Origin: Euptelea pleiosperma
Taxonomy: Eukaryota; Streptophyta; Magnoliopsida; Ranunculales; Eupteleaceae
Length of the DNA stretch: 64,000 nucleotides
Direction of reading: 5' to 3'
Assembly: GCA_035048495.1 (NCBI GenBank)
Contig: CM068548.1
Location: 12,885,464-12,949,463 of the forward strand
Part shown: piece after piece, positions 33,542 to 45,215 of the stretch
Layout of the letters: each line of letters begins with the position of its first letter
How positions within the stretch are numbered: position 1 is the first letter of the stretch
The notes under the pieces: generated by a model
What the model was told of the DNA's origin: nothing
Seen by the model: the letters and a program-made list of their open reading frames with translations, nothing else
Databases searched by the model: none
Position numbers and translations under genes: made by a program

Positions 33542-34505
33542 ATGGGTGCTTACTTCCTTGTAATTTCTGTCCTTTTGGCCTTGGTTTACCCTTTTGCCTC
33601 TGCCTCTGATCCCAGTCCCCTCCAAGACTTCTGTGTTGCCATCAATGATCCTAAAGACGCAGGTACCTATATATGTTCTTTCTCCTAGCTTTCTTTACTA
33701 AGAATATTTGATGAGTAGTTGAAATTCTCAGATACAGAATGGATCGTTTCCTAGAGTGGATCTCAACATCCATCTTACGCAGTGGACCCACTTATTGAAC
33801 GACTTAGGTTTAGAAATCGAAAACATCATCATCTTCAGTACTTCTAGAGCATATCGATCATATTTGAATTTGCATGTGTTTTTAGCTTCTCTTATAACTT
33901 TGGCGTACACAATTTGTTGATGGCTACTTGATTCAATTTTTGATTATTTATTTGTAGTGTTTGTGAACGGGAAATTCTGCAAGGACCCCATGAATGCTAC
34001 TGCCAATGATTTCTTCCGTGATGGGTTCAATATACCTGGAAACACATCAAACGCAGTTGGGTCAGCAGTCACTCAAGCTACTGTGGAACAGATTGCTGGG
34101 CTTAACACCTTCGGCATCTCCTTGGTTCGTATAGACTATGCACCCTATGGTCTCAACGCACCCCACACTCACCCTCGAGCCACTGAGATCCTGACAGTCT
34201 TGGAGGGTACCCTCTACGTTGGATTTGTCACGTCTAACACTGATAATCGCCTCATCACCAAGGTCCTCAACAAGGGAGACGTGTTTGTATTCCCCATAGG
34301 ATTAATCCACTTCCAATTCAATGTGGGACTCAACAATGCTGTTGCCATTGCTGCTCTAAGCAGCCAAAATCCGGGTACCATCACTATTGCTAATGCCGTT
34401 TTTGGATCAAACCCACCGATCACGGATGACGTCCTTGCCAAGGCCTTCCAAGTTGACAAGAAAATTGTTGATTATCTCCAAGCACAGTTTGGGATGAATA
34501 AATAG
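33542..34505 (+). CDS. GLP: Germin-like protein, subfamily 1 (copy 5, type III-like)
   Basis: CDS is exons 33,542-33,662 and 33,958-34,505 with a 295-bp phase-1 intron; product 222 aa. The start is the MGA methionine. The upstream ATG of other copies is absent here, where the leader reads TTTCTAGGATC. Signal peptide about 1-21; C31 and C48; ligands H110, H112, E117 and H158. Exon 1 resembles copy 3 ([11 protein letters not shown]), while exon 2 resembles type I ([28 protein letters not shown] plus NK), so it looks like a type III/type I mosaic. It has two sequons, N53-A-T and N69-T-S. No perfect AATAAA close downstream was noted. Confidence 0.95.
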
Positions 34506-34509
34506 AATG

Positions 34510-35547
34510 AATACCTACTCCCCATAGCATAAAAGTGTTTGTTTTGTTTGTTTACAACCCGATGTATAAGGAGTTTGGAGTTTTTTTTGTATCCATTGTT
34601 CTCTTTGTTTACAACGCAATGTTTAAGGAGTTTATTTTTTACATCATCATCTCTCTGTGTGTGTTTTTGTCAAGTCTTAAGTCTTGAAAGATAAAACTGT
34701 ATGAAAATCTTCTCCCTTCCAAATGGGCCCTTAATCAACTCATTGAACAATCCGAATGGGTGTGTTGGACACCAATGCATATGTAATTGGCGGTTAGGGT
34801 CCACGTTGCCTTTGATAGTCTTGAGAGAAAAAAACATTCCCTACCAATCGGTTTGTTTGACCGTTGGTAATTAAACACCATATTAACTACCACTTATTCC
34901 TCTTAGAAAGGCACTTTTAACGATGATCATTTCTAGGGTTATGATGTAGAACACGTAGTAGAGGAGTTCATGGAGCGTTTAGACCGTCAAAAGTCCAAAC
35001 GATGCTAAAAATGACGTAACGGATATTAATGCTAAAAAGCAATAAAAATGATGTAACAGGTATTAATAAAATTATTTTTAATGTCGAAATTGCTCGGGGT
35101 TGAACTTTTATGAAAGCAAACAACGAGATCTTCAATATCTATAGGCTTTGCTCATCACGTACACCTAATTTTTTTCAAATCTAATTATTTAGTGGGTCAA
35201 AACGACAATTGTGCTATTTTAAGAGAGCTTTAATTTACAAAATTTGAGTTGTAGAAATCAGAATCATCCCTTGTCAATTCTGACATACTTCTAAGATCTA
35301 CTATTTTGCATTTCTAATCTTAGTAGGAATTTCTATTTTTTAGTACTTTTTTTCTATTTTAAATGTTTTAGATTTTATTTTCTTTAGCGATTTGCCCTCT
35401 TTAAGATGGGTTGTAGTTGGATGAAAGAATCAACGAAGGTATTGTTTAAGCATTTTATTATATTTTTTCTTGTAGATTTAAGATTTCTTTTCGATTGAAG
35501 ACATTGCTCTTCTTCCTGGTTGACTTTCGTGATTAACTTCACGCTTC
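34510..35547. other. GLP5 3' flank, no gene
   Basis: 34,720-34,800 matches the 3' module of GLP3 and GLP6. 34,940-35,050 matches the 3' module of GLP2/GLP9. No coding signal. Confidence 0.5.
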
Positions 35548-35548
35548 C

Positions 35549-35662
35549 ACTACGCCAAGTTGGCTGTCACACTAATAACTTTAGCGACTAAATTTCTAGC
35601 AACGATCAGCAACGGGCACATTGGCCATCACTAAAAACTGTTTAATTTTTTCCTGTAGTTAG
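35549..35662. mobile_element. Small CACTA-like MITE or CACTA end
   Basis: Starts CACTACGCCAAGTTGGC and ends TTTTTTCCTGTAGTT, with GCGACTAAA and GGCCATCACTAAA motifs inside. The right end is the inverted form of the CACTACAGGAAAAAAG terminus at 15,415 except for its last base. No clear 3-bp target duplication. Confidence 0.4.
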
Positions 35663-36351
35663 AGGGTGAATGTTTCCTACAATCTTCCCCGTGTATGATA
35701 GTTATAAACTTGTGTAATGAATTTTATAAAGATAATCAAGGTTGAATTTAAATTGGGTTAGGTCAGGTATAAGGGTATGTGTACATTACTACATGCTAAG
35801 GAAACATCTCTATCTTGCAGAGGGTTGTCTATTTTAAGGATGGATATTCCGTTAACTTGAATGAGTTGATATGTACAGCTTGCCTATTTTGTTTTTAGGC
35901 TGCTTCCATCTTGCATTAAACTTAATTAGCAAAATTTCATTTTAAGGAGGTTATGAGAAAAGGAAAAATAGAACCGCTTTGTTGATTTTTCACTCGAGAC
36001 TTCATTTCGCAATTTTGAGATAGATTTGAAAGCTTGACGAAGATCCACTTGAAATGGAAGAGCAAATATCAAAAGCTTTAAAACTAAGTATGGAATTGGT
36101 GTATGACAGGAGGGAACGATATGAGTCGGAGCTAGGGGCCCTCTCCCCTGACATTAGAGGGTTCGAGCCAACTAACCAGTCGCGTCGATCAGAATTTATT
36201 TGTGAATGGTATTTTTGGAAAAGTTACATAGTTTCAAATTGTGAGGGCATTTACCACAGTTTTTTAAAACTCAAAGACTCAACTCGACCTCAGTCCATTG
36301 AGTTTAGTCAAAGCGTTGACTTACGAGTCCATTCAGGCAAGTGATTACTAT

Positions 36352-36570
36352 AATTATAAAAAGGACCCGGGTCGAGGGACTTGCCTTTTTGCACTAGTCA
36401 GCCATGGATTTCGAGAATTGAACGGTGTTTGTTGGATTCTCAGAATTCATGCCAGCGTTCTCGAGCGTGGATTCCAAGAATCCAACACTCGAAATCTACG
36501 GCTGAGAGCAGAGTGAAACAACGAGTGCAAAAGGCGAGTCCCCTGATCCCGACCCTTATAAAAATAGATA
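36352..36570. repeat. Long imperfect hairpin, copy C
   Basis: Arms pair TTATAAAAAGGACCC...GAGGGACTTGCC with GGCGAGTCCCCTGATCCC...CCTTATAA. The middle pairs GGATTTCGAGAATTGAACG-like and GTTGGATTCT-like sequence. Same family and same relative place as 1,095-1,286 and 44,182-44,430. An (AT)n run follows near 36,611-36,633. Confidence 0.65.
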
Positions 36571-36639
36571 AAAATATTTGAAAATAGAAAAAATAGAAAA
36601 TAACAGTAACTATATATATATATATATATATAGAAATAT

Positions 36640-37680
36640 TTAAGAACATGAGAAGTTGTCTCTGCGACCACTTTGGTATTCTCTTCACTTATTTTTAACA
36701 AATCTTTAATTTTGTAATAGCGGAAGTTTCTACAATTCCTACCGATAAAGGAAGTGAATGCAAAAACTAAAGGAAAATGTTTTTAAATTTTGTTGACTTG
36801 CAAATCTACTCGACCCAAGTCACCCAACTCACTCGTCAAAATACCAATTCAACTCGACCTGGCGAACTGACTCATTCGAGTTTCCGAGTCAACTTTGCAA
36901 ACCATTACTAGTTGAGTTATTAATTAGACTAAGTCTATATGAGATGGATTCGAGTAAACTCTGCTGAGTTTCAAGTGGCCGATCTTTGATATTTGCAGTA
37001 GATTTTTTTTTGGGTGTGATTGTTTTTCTTTTCTTTGTAATTGCCATCTTTAGTGGCCGATCTTTGATATTTGCAGTAGAGTTGGCTCAACCGAGTTTCA
37101 AGCTGATTTGTCGTATAGCTACAAACCAAATCAGTAGCCCGAGTCTGTGAGTTGAGTCGTCAAATTTTAAACTATAGTTTCTAGACTCGTCGGAGAAACG
37201 GTTTGCAGATACCAGCAGCGGAGAGGTACACAAGCACCAAATCCATGATCCACAAGATAAGGTGTAATTCATCCATATTTATCATTATCACAAGCCTATG
37301 CTGATGCTGGATAGAATGCTTGTGTTGCAACACGGCCACACGCATGGATCAAACACTTGCCACTCTTCGCGGCATTTTAATTAAAAAAACATAGCCGATG
37401 TATAATTCCTAAGATAAACATATGATTAGAAATGGACTTAGTCAAGTACCTTGTATCATTCCTCACATAACCAAGTCAAAAAAATAAAAAATAAAAACAT
37501 ATTTGGTTGTGCAATGAATTTCTGCTTGGTTTCTTCTAGACAAAATGACTTTTTAAAATAAAAAAACTGTGTTTTTTCTTCTTTGAACGCTTAGGTGGAT
37601 GGGTGTAGTTGTTGAGAATGATCAGTTTATTCAATAAACAGCATTTACTATTTGGGAGATCAGATTAATTCAACACATAC
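36640..37680. other. Type I upstream module (block C), no gene
   Basis: Non-coding; matches about 1,580-2,480 and 45,222-46,130. It has repeated GAGTTGACTC-like motifs and, near 37,455, CATTCCTCACATAACCAAGT, a variant of an element also upstream of GLP1, GLP5 and GLP8. Confidence 0.55.
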
Positions 37681-37689
37681 AATATTTAA

Positions 37690-37727
37690 GACCATTTCAA
37701 TGACTTCTCACCATCTCTCTATAAATA
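37690..37727 (+). promoter_or_regulatory. GLP6 core promoter
   Basis: TATAAATA at 37,720-37,727, 114 bases before the ATG, preceded by GACCATTTCAATGACTTCTC. Confidence 0.8.
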
Positions 37728-37840
37728 GGTATTGTTACCTTGTTTCATATATTACTCGATCACCCCCTGACAGCCAAAAATACTTCAAGCATAGTCCTGT
37801 CTGTTTGAGAATTTGTTCTCTCTTCTTTCAATAATCAATA

Positions 37841-38639
37841 ATGAAGATCACGGGTGCTCCATTCGTTTTAGTTTCTCTCCTCTTGGCTCTGGTTTCCTCT
37901 TTTATCTCTGCCTCTGATCCCAGTCCCCTCCAAGATTTCTGTGTTGCCATCAATGATCCTAAAGACGCAGGTATTTGTTCTTCTCTTTCTCCTAGCTTTC
38001 TTTACTTATAATATTTGATATAATCACTCATATATATTTGAATTTGTTGATAGCTGATTGTGGTTTAATCAAAATGTTTTTAATTATTTAATTGCAGTTT
38101 TTGTGAACGGAAAATTCTGCAAGGACCCCATGAAAGCCACAGCTGAGGATTTCTTCCGTGATGGGTTCAATAAACCTGGAAACACATCGAACGCAGTCGG
38201 GTCTGTAGTCACTCAAGCAACTGTGGAACAGATAGCTGGGCTCAACACCCTTGGCGTCTCGTTGGTTCGCATAGACTATGCACCCTACGGTCTCAATGCA
38301 CCCCACACGCACCCTCGAGCCACTGAGATCCTGACAGTCTTGGAGGGTACCCTTTACGTCGGATTTGTCACATCCAACACTGATAACCGCCTCATCACCA
38401 AGGTCCTCAACAAGGGAGACGTGTTTGTATTCCCTGTAGGCCTAATTCACTTCCAATTCAATGTGGGGCTAAGCAATGCCGTCGCCATTGCTGCTCTAAG
38501 CAGCCAGAACCCCGGTACCATCACTATTGCTAATGCTGTCTTTGGATCGAACCCACCCATCAGGGACGATGTCCTTGCTAAGGCCTTCCAAGTTGATGAG
38601 AAAATTGTTGATTATCTCCAAGCACAGTTTGGGATGTAA
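37841..38639 (+). CDS. GLP: Germin-like protein, subfamily 1 (copy 6, type I)
   Basis: CDS is exons 37,841-37,970 and 38,098-38,639 with a 127-bp phase-1 intron; product 223 aa. Signal peptide about 1-24 ([12 protein letters not shown] start); C34 and C51; ligands H113, H115, E120 and H161. Like copies 1 and 8 it has the N72-T-S sequon and VVT instead of NVT. It differs in NKPGNTSN (Lys for Ile), FPVGLIHF and VDEKIVDYL. The exon 2 acceptor is GCAG/TTTTTGTG, so the junction valine is GTT. AATAAA at 38,733-38,738. An apoplastic Mn cupin by family. Confidence 0.95.
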
Positions 38640-38744
38640 ACAAGATTAGATTGTTTTTTATTTTTTAAGCACAATATTGATTGTTTAAAGCTTTAAATAA
38701 GGAGTGGACCTCTGTCGCGGCGAGACGAATATAATAAATTACTC

Positions 38745-39590
38745 TATTTGTTTGCAGCCCGATATATAAGGAAATAGTTTGTTTTTACATTCATATCTCT
38801 CTCTCTCTCTCTCTCTCTCATGTGTGCTTTTACAACTCAATATGTTCTTAGGCCTACAGAGGCTTGTATATATTATATGTTGCTAAGATCAAATAAGAAT
38901 CTTGAAAGAAAATTAATTACAGAAACATGGAAGACCTAAAAGATAAAACTATCTGAAAACATCAAGTAAAAGGGAAACGAAATAGAAAAGAAAATATTTG
39001 ACCTTTCAATCCAAATGAGCCCTTAACCTAGCCATTAATGAACAGTCCGGATGGGTGAGATGGACAACAATGCACATATTTTTGGGGTTTGGGTCAACTT
39101 TGGATGATGGACCTTTGATAATCTGGAGAAAAAAATTCCCTACAGGGCGAGGGTTAGGGCATGTTTAGGGTTAGGCATTGATCACATGACATGAGGGGCC
39201 CAACGGCATATTGGACCCCGCATGGTATTTTGACCACATAACCCGTGTGTTCATATGACTTGTGGGACCTTGATAGGCAAAGACTTAGTTTGTGGGAACC
39301 CTTCTGAGTCCTGATGACTTGTGGAGCCCACCTAATAATGATGACAATTAGTCATACCCCAAACTTGAGATTGATGGGTTGACCCTGACATCCAAGGCTA
39401 AGGCATGAGGGTTTGAATATAAAAGATATGTCTAAAAATGAAAAATGACCACATGGATCATAGGTTTGGATCGCAACATAATGAAAGTACAGAGGACGAC
39501 ACCACCTATAGGTTTTATATGTTTAGGACAATAGCTTGCTTAGTTTAATAAGGTAAATGTCTTATAATTATATTACAAAAGGGTTATAAT
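38745..39590. other. GLP6 3' flank, no gene
   Basis: Holds a (CT)n run near 38,797-38,820 and the 3' module shared with GLP3 and GLP5 (39,000-39,120). The 39,180-39,400 part is unique here and non-coding. Confidence 0.5.
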
Positions 39591-39599
39591 TTTATTACA

Positions 39600-40710
39600 A
39601 GCGTTATTAATTCTATGACCCGTGAGAAGGAGACCATGAGAAGGGACCCGTGACCCGTGAAAAGTTGACCAGAGAGAAGGTGTCCCGTGTGAGGTCACTC
39701 GTGAGAAGGGACGCGTGAGAAGGTGACTGTGAGAAGGGACAAATGAGAATGTGCGTGTGAAGGTATCCGTGAGAAGATTACCCATAACAAGGTGACCATA
39801 AGAAGGGACCCATGATAAGGGACCCCTTGAGAAAGTGACCGTGTGAAGGGACTTGTAAGAAGTTGATCGTGAGAAGGTGACCCATGAGAAAGTGACCGTG
39901 AGAAGGGACCCATGAGAAGGTGCTCATGTGAAGGTAACCATGAGAAGATTACCCTAGAAAAGGAACCTATGAGAAGGTGGCTGTAAAAAATGACCATGAG
40001 AAGGTGACCTTGAGAAGTAACCCGTAAGGTGTCCGTGAAATGGTGACCGTGAAAAAGTGACTGTGAGAAGGGACCCATGAGAATGTGATGGTGTGAAGGT
40101 AAGAGTGAGAAGATTACCCGTGAAAAGGGACCCGTGAGAAAGTGACCATGAGAAGGGACCAAGGAGAAGTTTACTGCGAGAAAGTGACTGTGAGAAGGGA
40201 CCCCTGAGAAGGTGATCATGTCATGGTAACCATGAAAAGATTACCCGTGGTGTCCGTGACCCATGAGAAGGTGATCATGAGAAAGTGACCTTGAGAAGGG
40301 ACCCGTAATGTGTCCGTGAAATGGTGAACATGAGAAAGTGACCATGAGAAGGGACCCATGAGAATGTGATCGTGTGAAGGTAACAATGAGAAGATTACCT
40401 ATGAAAAGGGACCCGTGAGAAGGGACCATGAGAGTGGACCCATGAGAAGGTGACCGTGAAAAGGGATCGGTGAGAAAGTGATTGTCAGAAGGTGTCCGTG
40501 AAATGGTGACCGTGAGAAAGTGACCATGAGAAGGGACCCATGAAAGGGTGATCGTGACCTTGAGAAGGGACCCGTAAGAAGGTGACCATGAGAAGGTGTC
40601 CATGAGAAGGCGACCATGAGAAGGGACCCTTGAGATGGGACCCATGAAAAGGAGCCGTGAGAAGGGACCCGTGACAAAAGGTGACAGTGAGAAGATGACC
40701 CGTTAGAAGG
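39600..40710. repeat. 14-bp minisatellite, about 1.1 kb
   Basis: Tandem variants of GAGAAGG(G/T)(G/A)ACC(C/A)(G/A)T, mostly 14 bp, roughly 75-80 units with some short or missing. The reverse strand is open in all three frames because three units make 42 bp, giving overlapping PSHGHLLTGPFSR-like peptides with a 14-residue period. I consider these ORFs artefacts. Present only in the GLP6-GLP7 interval. Confidence 0.9.
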
Positions 40711-42140
40711 TAACTTTTTTTTTTTTGCAAACCTTCTTGATACTTGCTATGGCACGTTTGTGTTTCAGTTTTGATTCAGCACAGAGCTTTTAAGTGGACT
40801 TTGTGTGGGTGTCAAACTTGAACAGTCTTAGATATTGTAATCATAGAATTAGGCCTACTTGACATTTTGAGACCGTAGCGATATACAAATTACATGAATG
40901 TGTCCATGAGCCTAAGTCTCTTCTAGTCACAAGCAAATAGCCTTAGCTTAAACTTAGAATATGTTAAATGAGCCTTAATCAAATAACCAATTGGGTGTAT
41001 TTTTAAAAACATTGAATGTCTTCAATGAGCCTTACGCAATTTTAAGTAACTAGCTTTAAAACTCGTAAACTAAACACTCATCAAATTAAAGCAACTAACA
41101 ACTCTTTTTAGAGAGTTCTCTCATGTTCGTCCAACTAAAGGTGAACCCGGCCCACATGATAAGATCAGTAGCTCATGACTCTTAGCCATGACTCTGTCAC
41201 ACTAAGTTGAATGATGAAATGTCCCTCTACTTCGTTTTGTTGACTGTAGACTCTACAAATGATCAATCTAAATATTTTGGATATCGTCTCATTCGACTAA
41301 TCCTTCTGAGTTGGGATCTTCATTTAACTCTTCACATTCCTCATCGTGTATTGTGGATATTCATGGTTTCGTTCTTTTTATTTATTTATTTATTTACTTT
41401 TTCTTCAATATGCAAGTCAGGCAGGACATTTCTTTCGGAAGAAACTAAGCTAAGTTGTTAGGGTGAAGGAAGCTTTGAGACTTCTTCATATTCAACTTTT
41501 TATTTAGTCAAGAAAAGATATCTTGAGATTGAAGATATGCCTATTGAAATGGTCATTTACTCTCTAGAGATCGATTACTTAGTCGTCCAAGGCAGTGATG
41601 CCATTTCTAATGACCCATTCACTAATTAATCAGGCAGATTTTTGGCTTGTAAATCCACCTAAGGATTAGCCAAACATCTATACGGTCAGCATCCACTAAG
41701 AGTGTGCGACCTGGCTCATATATATTGTAGGCCGGTCAGCATAAATTTACTCCTAAGGGAATCATGGAGACCAAGCTTTAGGAAATGCTGGACAGTTTTC
41801 TAAATTCAGCTGCATGTCATATCCGTGTCTTTAGTCTCTCAAACAATATTGTGTTTAGAATCTTTAGATGATGCTGCTGCCTACCTCAGGAGGACATCCT
41901 TATCCTAGGATTCAAATCGTTAAATGGACATTGCAATTTGCTTCGTATATGCCTACCAGAATATCGAACGGTGTAGACCTAGGGAAGACCGAGTCCTGAG
42001 GCTGACAGCAACACAGTTCTCTTTTTTATATATGGTAATAAAAGGACTTTGTCCAATACTTTGGATAGATCAAACAAATAAATAATTCTATTATGCTAAT
42101 GATGACTTGGTAAGTCTGTATACCTTCCATTCTTGAAGAA
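40711..42140. other. GLP7 upstream region, no gene
   Basis: First part unique and non-coding. From about 41,370 it is the type II upstream module shared with GLP2 and GLP9. Confidence 0.5.
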
Positions 42141-42142
42141 TG

Positions 42143-42179
42143 GGACCATTTCCATGAGTTCTCTGTCTCTCTATAAATA
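42143..42179 (+). promoter_or_regulatory. GLP7 core promoter
   Basis: TATAAATA at 42,172-42,179, 81 bases before the ATG. Conserved block present as GACCATTTCCATGAGTTCTC. Confidence 0.8.
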
Positions 42180-42259
42180 GGCCTGCTTACCTTGTTAGAT
42201 TACTCACCCACTAAAAAGCAAAAAATCTTGAAGAAGAGTCCCGTCTCTGAGAAACAATA

Positions 42260-43068
42260 ATGGAGAAGATAATGGGTGCTCACTTCCTTCTGGCTTTTGT
42301 CCTCTTGGCCTTGGTTTCCACTTTTGCCTTTGCCTCTGATCCCAGTCCCCTCCAAGACTTCTGTGTTGCCATCGATGAACCTCATGATGGTAAGTCCATG
42401 CTCTCCTCCTTCTCCTAGCTCACTTTACTAAGATTAGTTAATGCCGGTCGGCCATTGAAGAGCATCATATATATTGACTCTTATTCTAAATTGCATGTGA
42501 TTAACTTCGCTTCTTTAATTACTCATTTGCAGTGTTTGTGAATGGGAAATTCTGCAAGGACCCCAAACTTGCTACGGCTGACGACTTCTTCCTTCAGGGG
42601 CTCAATATACCTGGAGACACATCAAACCCAGTTGGATCAAATGTCACTCAAGTTAATGTTGCCCAGATAGCAGGGCTCAACACCCTCGGTATCTCCTTGG
42701 TTCGCATTGACTATGCACCCTACGGTCTCAACGCTCCCCACACACACCCTCGAGCCACCGAGATCCTAACAGTCTTGGAGGGTACGCTTTACGTTGGATT
42801 TGTCACCTCCAACCCTGATAATCGCCTCATCACTAAGGTCCTCAACAAGGGAGACGTGTTTGTATTCCCCATAGGCCTCATTCACTTCCAGTTTAATGTG
42901 GGACACACCAATGCCGTCGCCATTGCTGCTCTAAGTAGCCAGAACCCTGGTGTCATCACGATTGCGAACGCCGTATTCGGATCAAATCCACCCATCAAGG
43001 ATGATGTTCTTGCCAAGGCCTTCCAAACCGACAAAAATGTTGTTGATTATCTCCAAGCACGGTTTTAG
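42260..43068 (+). CDS. GLP: Germin-like protein, subfamily 1 (copy 7, type II)
   Basis: CDS is exons 42,260-42,389 and 42,533-43,068 with a 143-bp phase-1 intron; product 221 aa. Very close to copy 2. The mature protein differs only by TSNPDNR for TSNTDNR and FQTDKN for FQIDKN; the signal peptide has a few changes ([20 protein letters not shown]). C35 and C51; ligands H113, H115, E120 and H161; sequon N80-V-T. AATAAA at 43,144-43,149. Confidence 0.95.
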
Positions 43069-43154
43069 TTTGACAACAACCAGGAAGACTACTACTACCA
43101 TCACTATTATTAATTTATTTGATTTCATTTCAACATTTAATATAATAAAGAAGT

Positions 43155-44181
43155 TTGCTTGTCTGAGTTTATCATGCGCTTACTCTTCGATGCTGCCTTC
43201 TATGTTATGAAACTTTCCTTGGGAATGGGATCATTGGACCAAATTTGCTTCAACTAGGGAACGAGATTTTCAATACTCACTGATTTGCAATGAAGAATGC
43301 TATTTTTTCTTTTGGCAAAACTCCATCGTTTAGTGGGTCTACAAGGCAATTTAAATTGGCTATCTTAAAAAAAGTTTTGTTTTAGTAATAATTCTTATTA
43401 TAGAAGTTAGAATCATTCACTGTCGATTCTGACGTGTTCTAGGCTCTAGTATTCTCTCAAATGGGTGAGGAAAGGTTTGTCGAACCTCTCAAAGTGGAAA
43501 TGGTAATGGGATCGTTGTGTGTATACCATCTATGAAGTGTTCACTAAAAAATGTAGACGGTAAAGGAAGTTCAATTTGTTGGCTTTAATAGAAAGAAGAG
43601 AGAAAATAAAAATATTAAAATATAGAATAGACCAAAAAATTAAGTTTTGTATAAGTAACCTATTGTTTAGGTAGCCGTTGTCCCGCCCTCCATATGACAC
43701 AACATGATAGGGGGTTGAGTCATGTCCTCAACCAAATGGGTGAAGCAAGTCGAACTTATTCGGCAACACACGAAAGCCCACTGGGTCATGTTGACTCAAC
43801 GACTCCTCTTGATTTGATTTGGTGAATCACATAAAATATATAAGAAATTATAAAGCAATTTATATAATTTTCAAAAATTAAAAGCTGAAACGGTTCTTAG
43901 TACTATCTCATTTTTTTAACAAATAATACCCTAAAAACTACAAGAAACCGAATCTTTCTAACTCATGAGTTTAAGTTTGTTACATGTGGATCGGGCGTCT
44001 TGATTTTTGACATTATTGTTATTTCGAGAATCCAATTTTGTGAGTATGATTTTTTTTTTTTGCAAAGTTACCTAGTTTCCAATTGTGAAGGGATTTACCA
44101 GTTTTTTAAAACTCGACCTCAAAGTCCGTGGAGTTTAGTTAAATCGTTGACTTGTGAGTCCATTAGGCGAGTGATTACTAT
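43155..44181. other. GLP7 3' flank and type I outer module, no gene
   Basis: No coding signal. From about 43,998 it matches 898-1,094 in block A. Confidence 0.5.
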
Positions 44182-44430
44182 ACTTATAAAAAGACCAGGT
44201 TTGAGGGACTCGCCTTCATCCACTTATCTTCTCACTCGTGCTCTCAGCCGTGGTTTTCGAGAATCCAACTGTTGGATTGGATTCCCGAAATCCACACCAG
44301 AGTTCTTGGGGTGTGGATTAAGAGATTCCAACAACCACTGTTGGATTCTCGAAATCCACGGCCGAGAGCACGAGTGAAAAGGCAAGTGCAAAAAGGCAAG
44401 TCCCCTGATCGCGACCCTTATAAAATAGAT
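44182..44430. repeat. Long imperfect hairpin, copy B
   Basis: The clearest of the three. Left-arm CACTCGTGCTCTCAGCCGTGG pairs with right-arm CCACGGCCGAGAGCACGAGTG, extended by GGGACTCGCC-like outer arms and inner TTCGAGAATCCAAC / GTTGGATTCTCGAA and CCACACC / GGTGTGG stems. 249 bp, no coding role. Confidence 0.75.
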
Positions 44431-44479
44431 AAAAATATTTCAATTTAGAAAAAAAGAAAAGAAAATAACAATAACTATA

Positions 44480-44643
44480 TCTGTATAACAAAACAGGATA
44501 ATTGTCTTATCTCTTATCTTATCCGGTTTCAACAAATAGTGGCTGAGATCTTATCCTCTAAATGGATGGTGGATCTCAGCCACTCACAACCAATTTTGGC
44601 CAATGCTTTGTCAGATAGTGTTGTGGGCACAAGCCACCCACTA
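44480..44643 (+). mobile_element. Helitron-like unit (164 bp)
   Basis: Starts TCTGTATAACAAAACAGG and ends ...GGGCACAAGCCACCCACTA. Matches 25,827-25,998 along its length. The terminal CTAG is not intact. Confidence 0.45.
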
Positions 44644-45215
44644 TCTATATAACAAAACATGGAAGTTGTCTCATCCCTTATCTTCTCTAGCTTAATAAGA
44701 TAAAGAGTGCGCTTGAGATCAAATCCATCTATCTAATGTTGGACGGTCGGATTTTAACCACTTACTCTCATTCATTTATTCGCGTCATGTTATGATTTTC
44801 GAAAAAATCTGAAATTTCACTATACAGACTTCCATTTGGTGTACGTCCACCAAATATGTGCCGAACATAAATAAGGTTTATGGGCCCAAAAGTAAAGAGA
44901 TTTGGTTTACGCTATCAATAACGGCTATTATAACGGGTTTGGATCTCCCTCAATATGCTATGTACAGTTTTAACTCTCAAAACATAACGGCCGTTATTTT
45001 TTCATTATAACAAAAATAACGGCCGTGATTTTTTGAAAAAAATATGTTAAAAAACATCCGTTATTTCTGTTTTTTTCAGTTATTTTCTGTTATAAATTTT
45101 AGTGAATATTTGAAAATAAAAATTTTAATTTTAGCATCGTCACATCTGTTCTTTTCCATTAATTTCTATTTTTGCCCATTTGCGTTACAATCCGTTAAAA
45201 GGAAATAACGGTATC
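44644..45215 (+). mobile_element. Second Helitron-like segment, directly abutting the first
   Basis: Starts TCTATATAACAAAACATGG immediately after the previous unit. Contains TCTAATGTTGGACGGTCGGA and AACGGCCGTTAT stretches as at 25,500-25,740. No 3' hairpin/CTAG before block B begins at 45,222. Absent from blocks A and C at this place. Confidence 0.4.

Larger units (their letters stand above)
36190..43190. repeat. Older duplicate block C (GLP6-GLP7)
   Basis: Colinear with blocks A and B for the hairpin, the type I upstream module, a type I gene, the type II upstream module and a type II gene, but visibly more diverged. It lacks the reverse LINE found between the two genes in A and B and instead carries a 14-bp minisatellite. 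It therefore split off before the LINE insertion. Confidence 0.75.

Noticed and set aside
39573..40730. Four overlapping reverse-strand ORFs of 70-174 codons
   Set aside because: All are translations of the 14-bp minisatellite and open in several frames at once.
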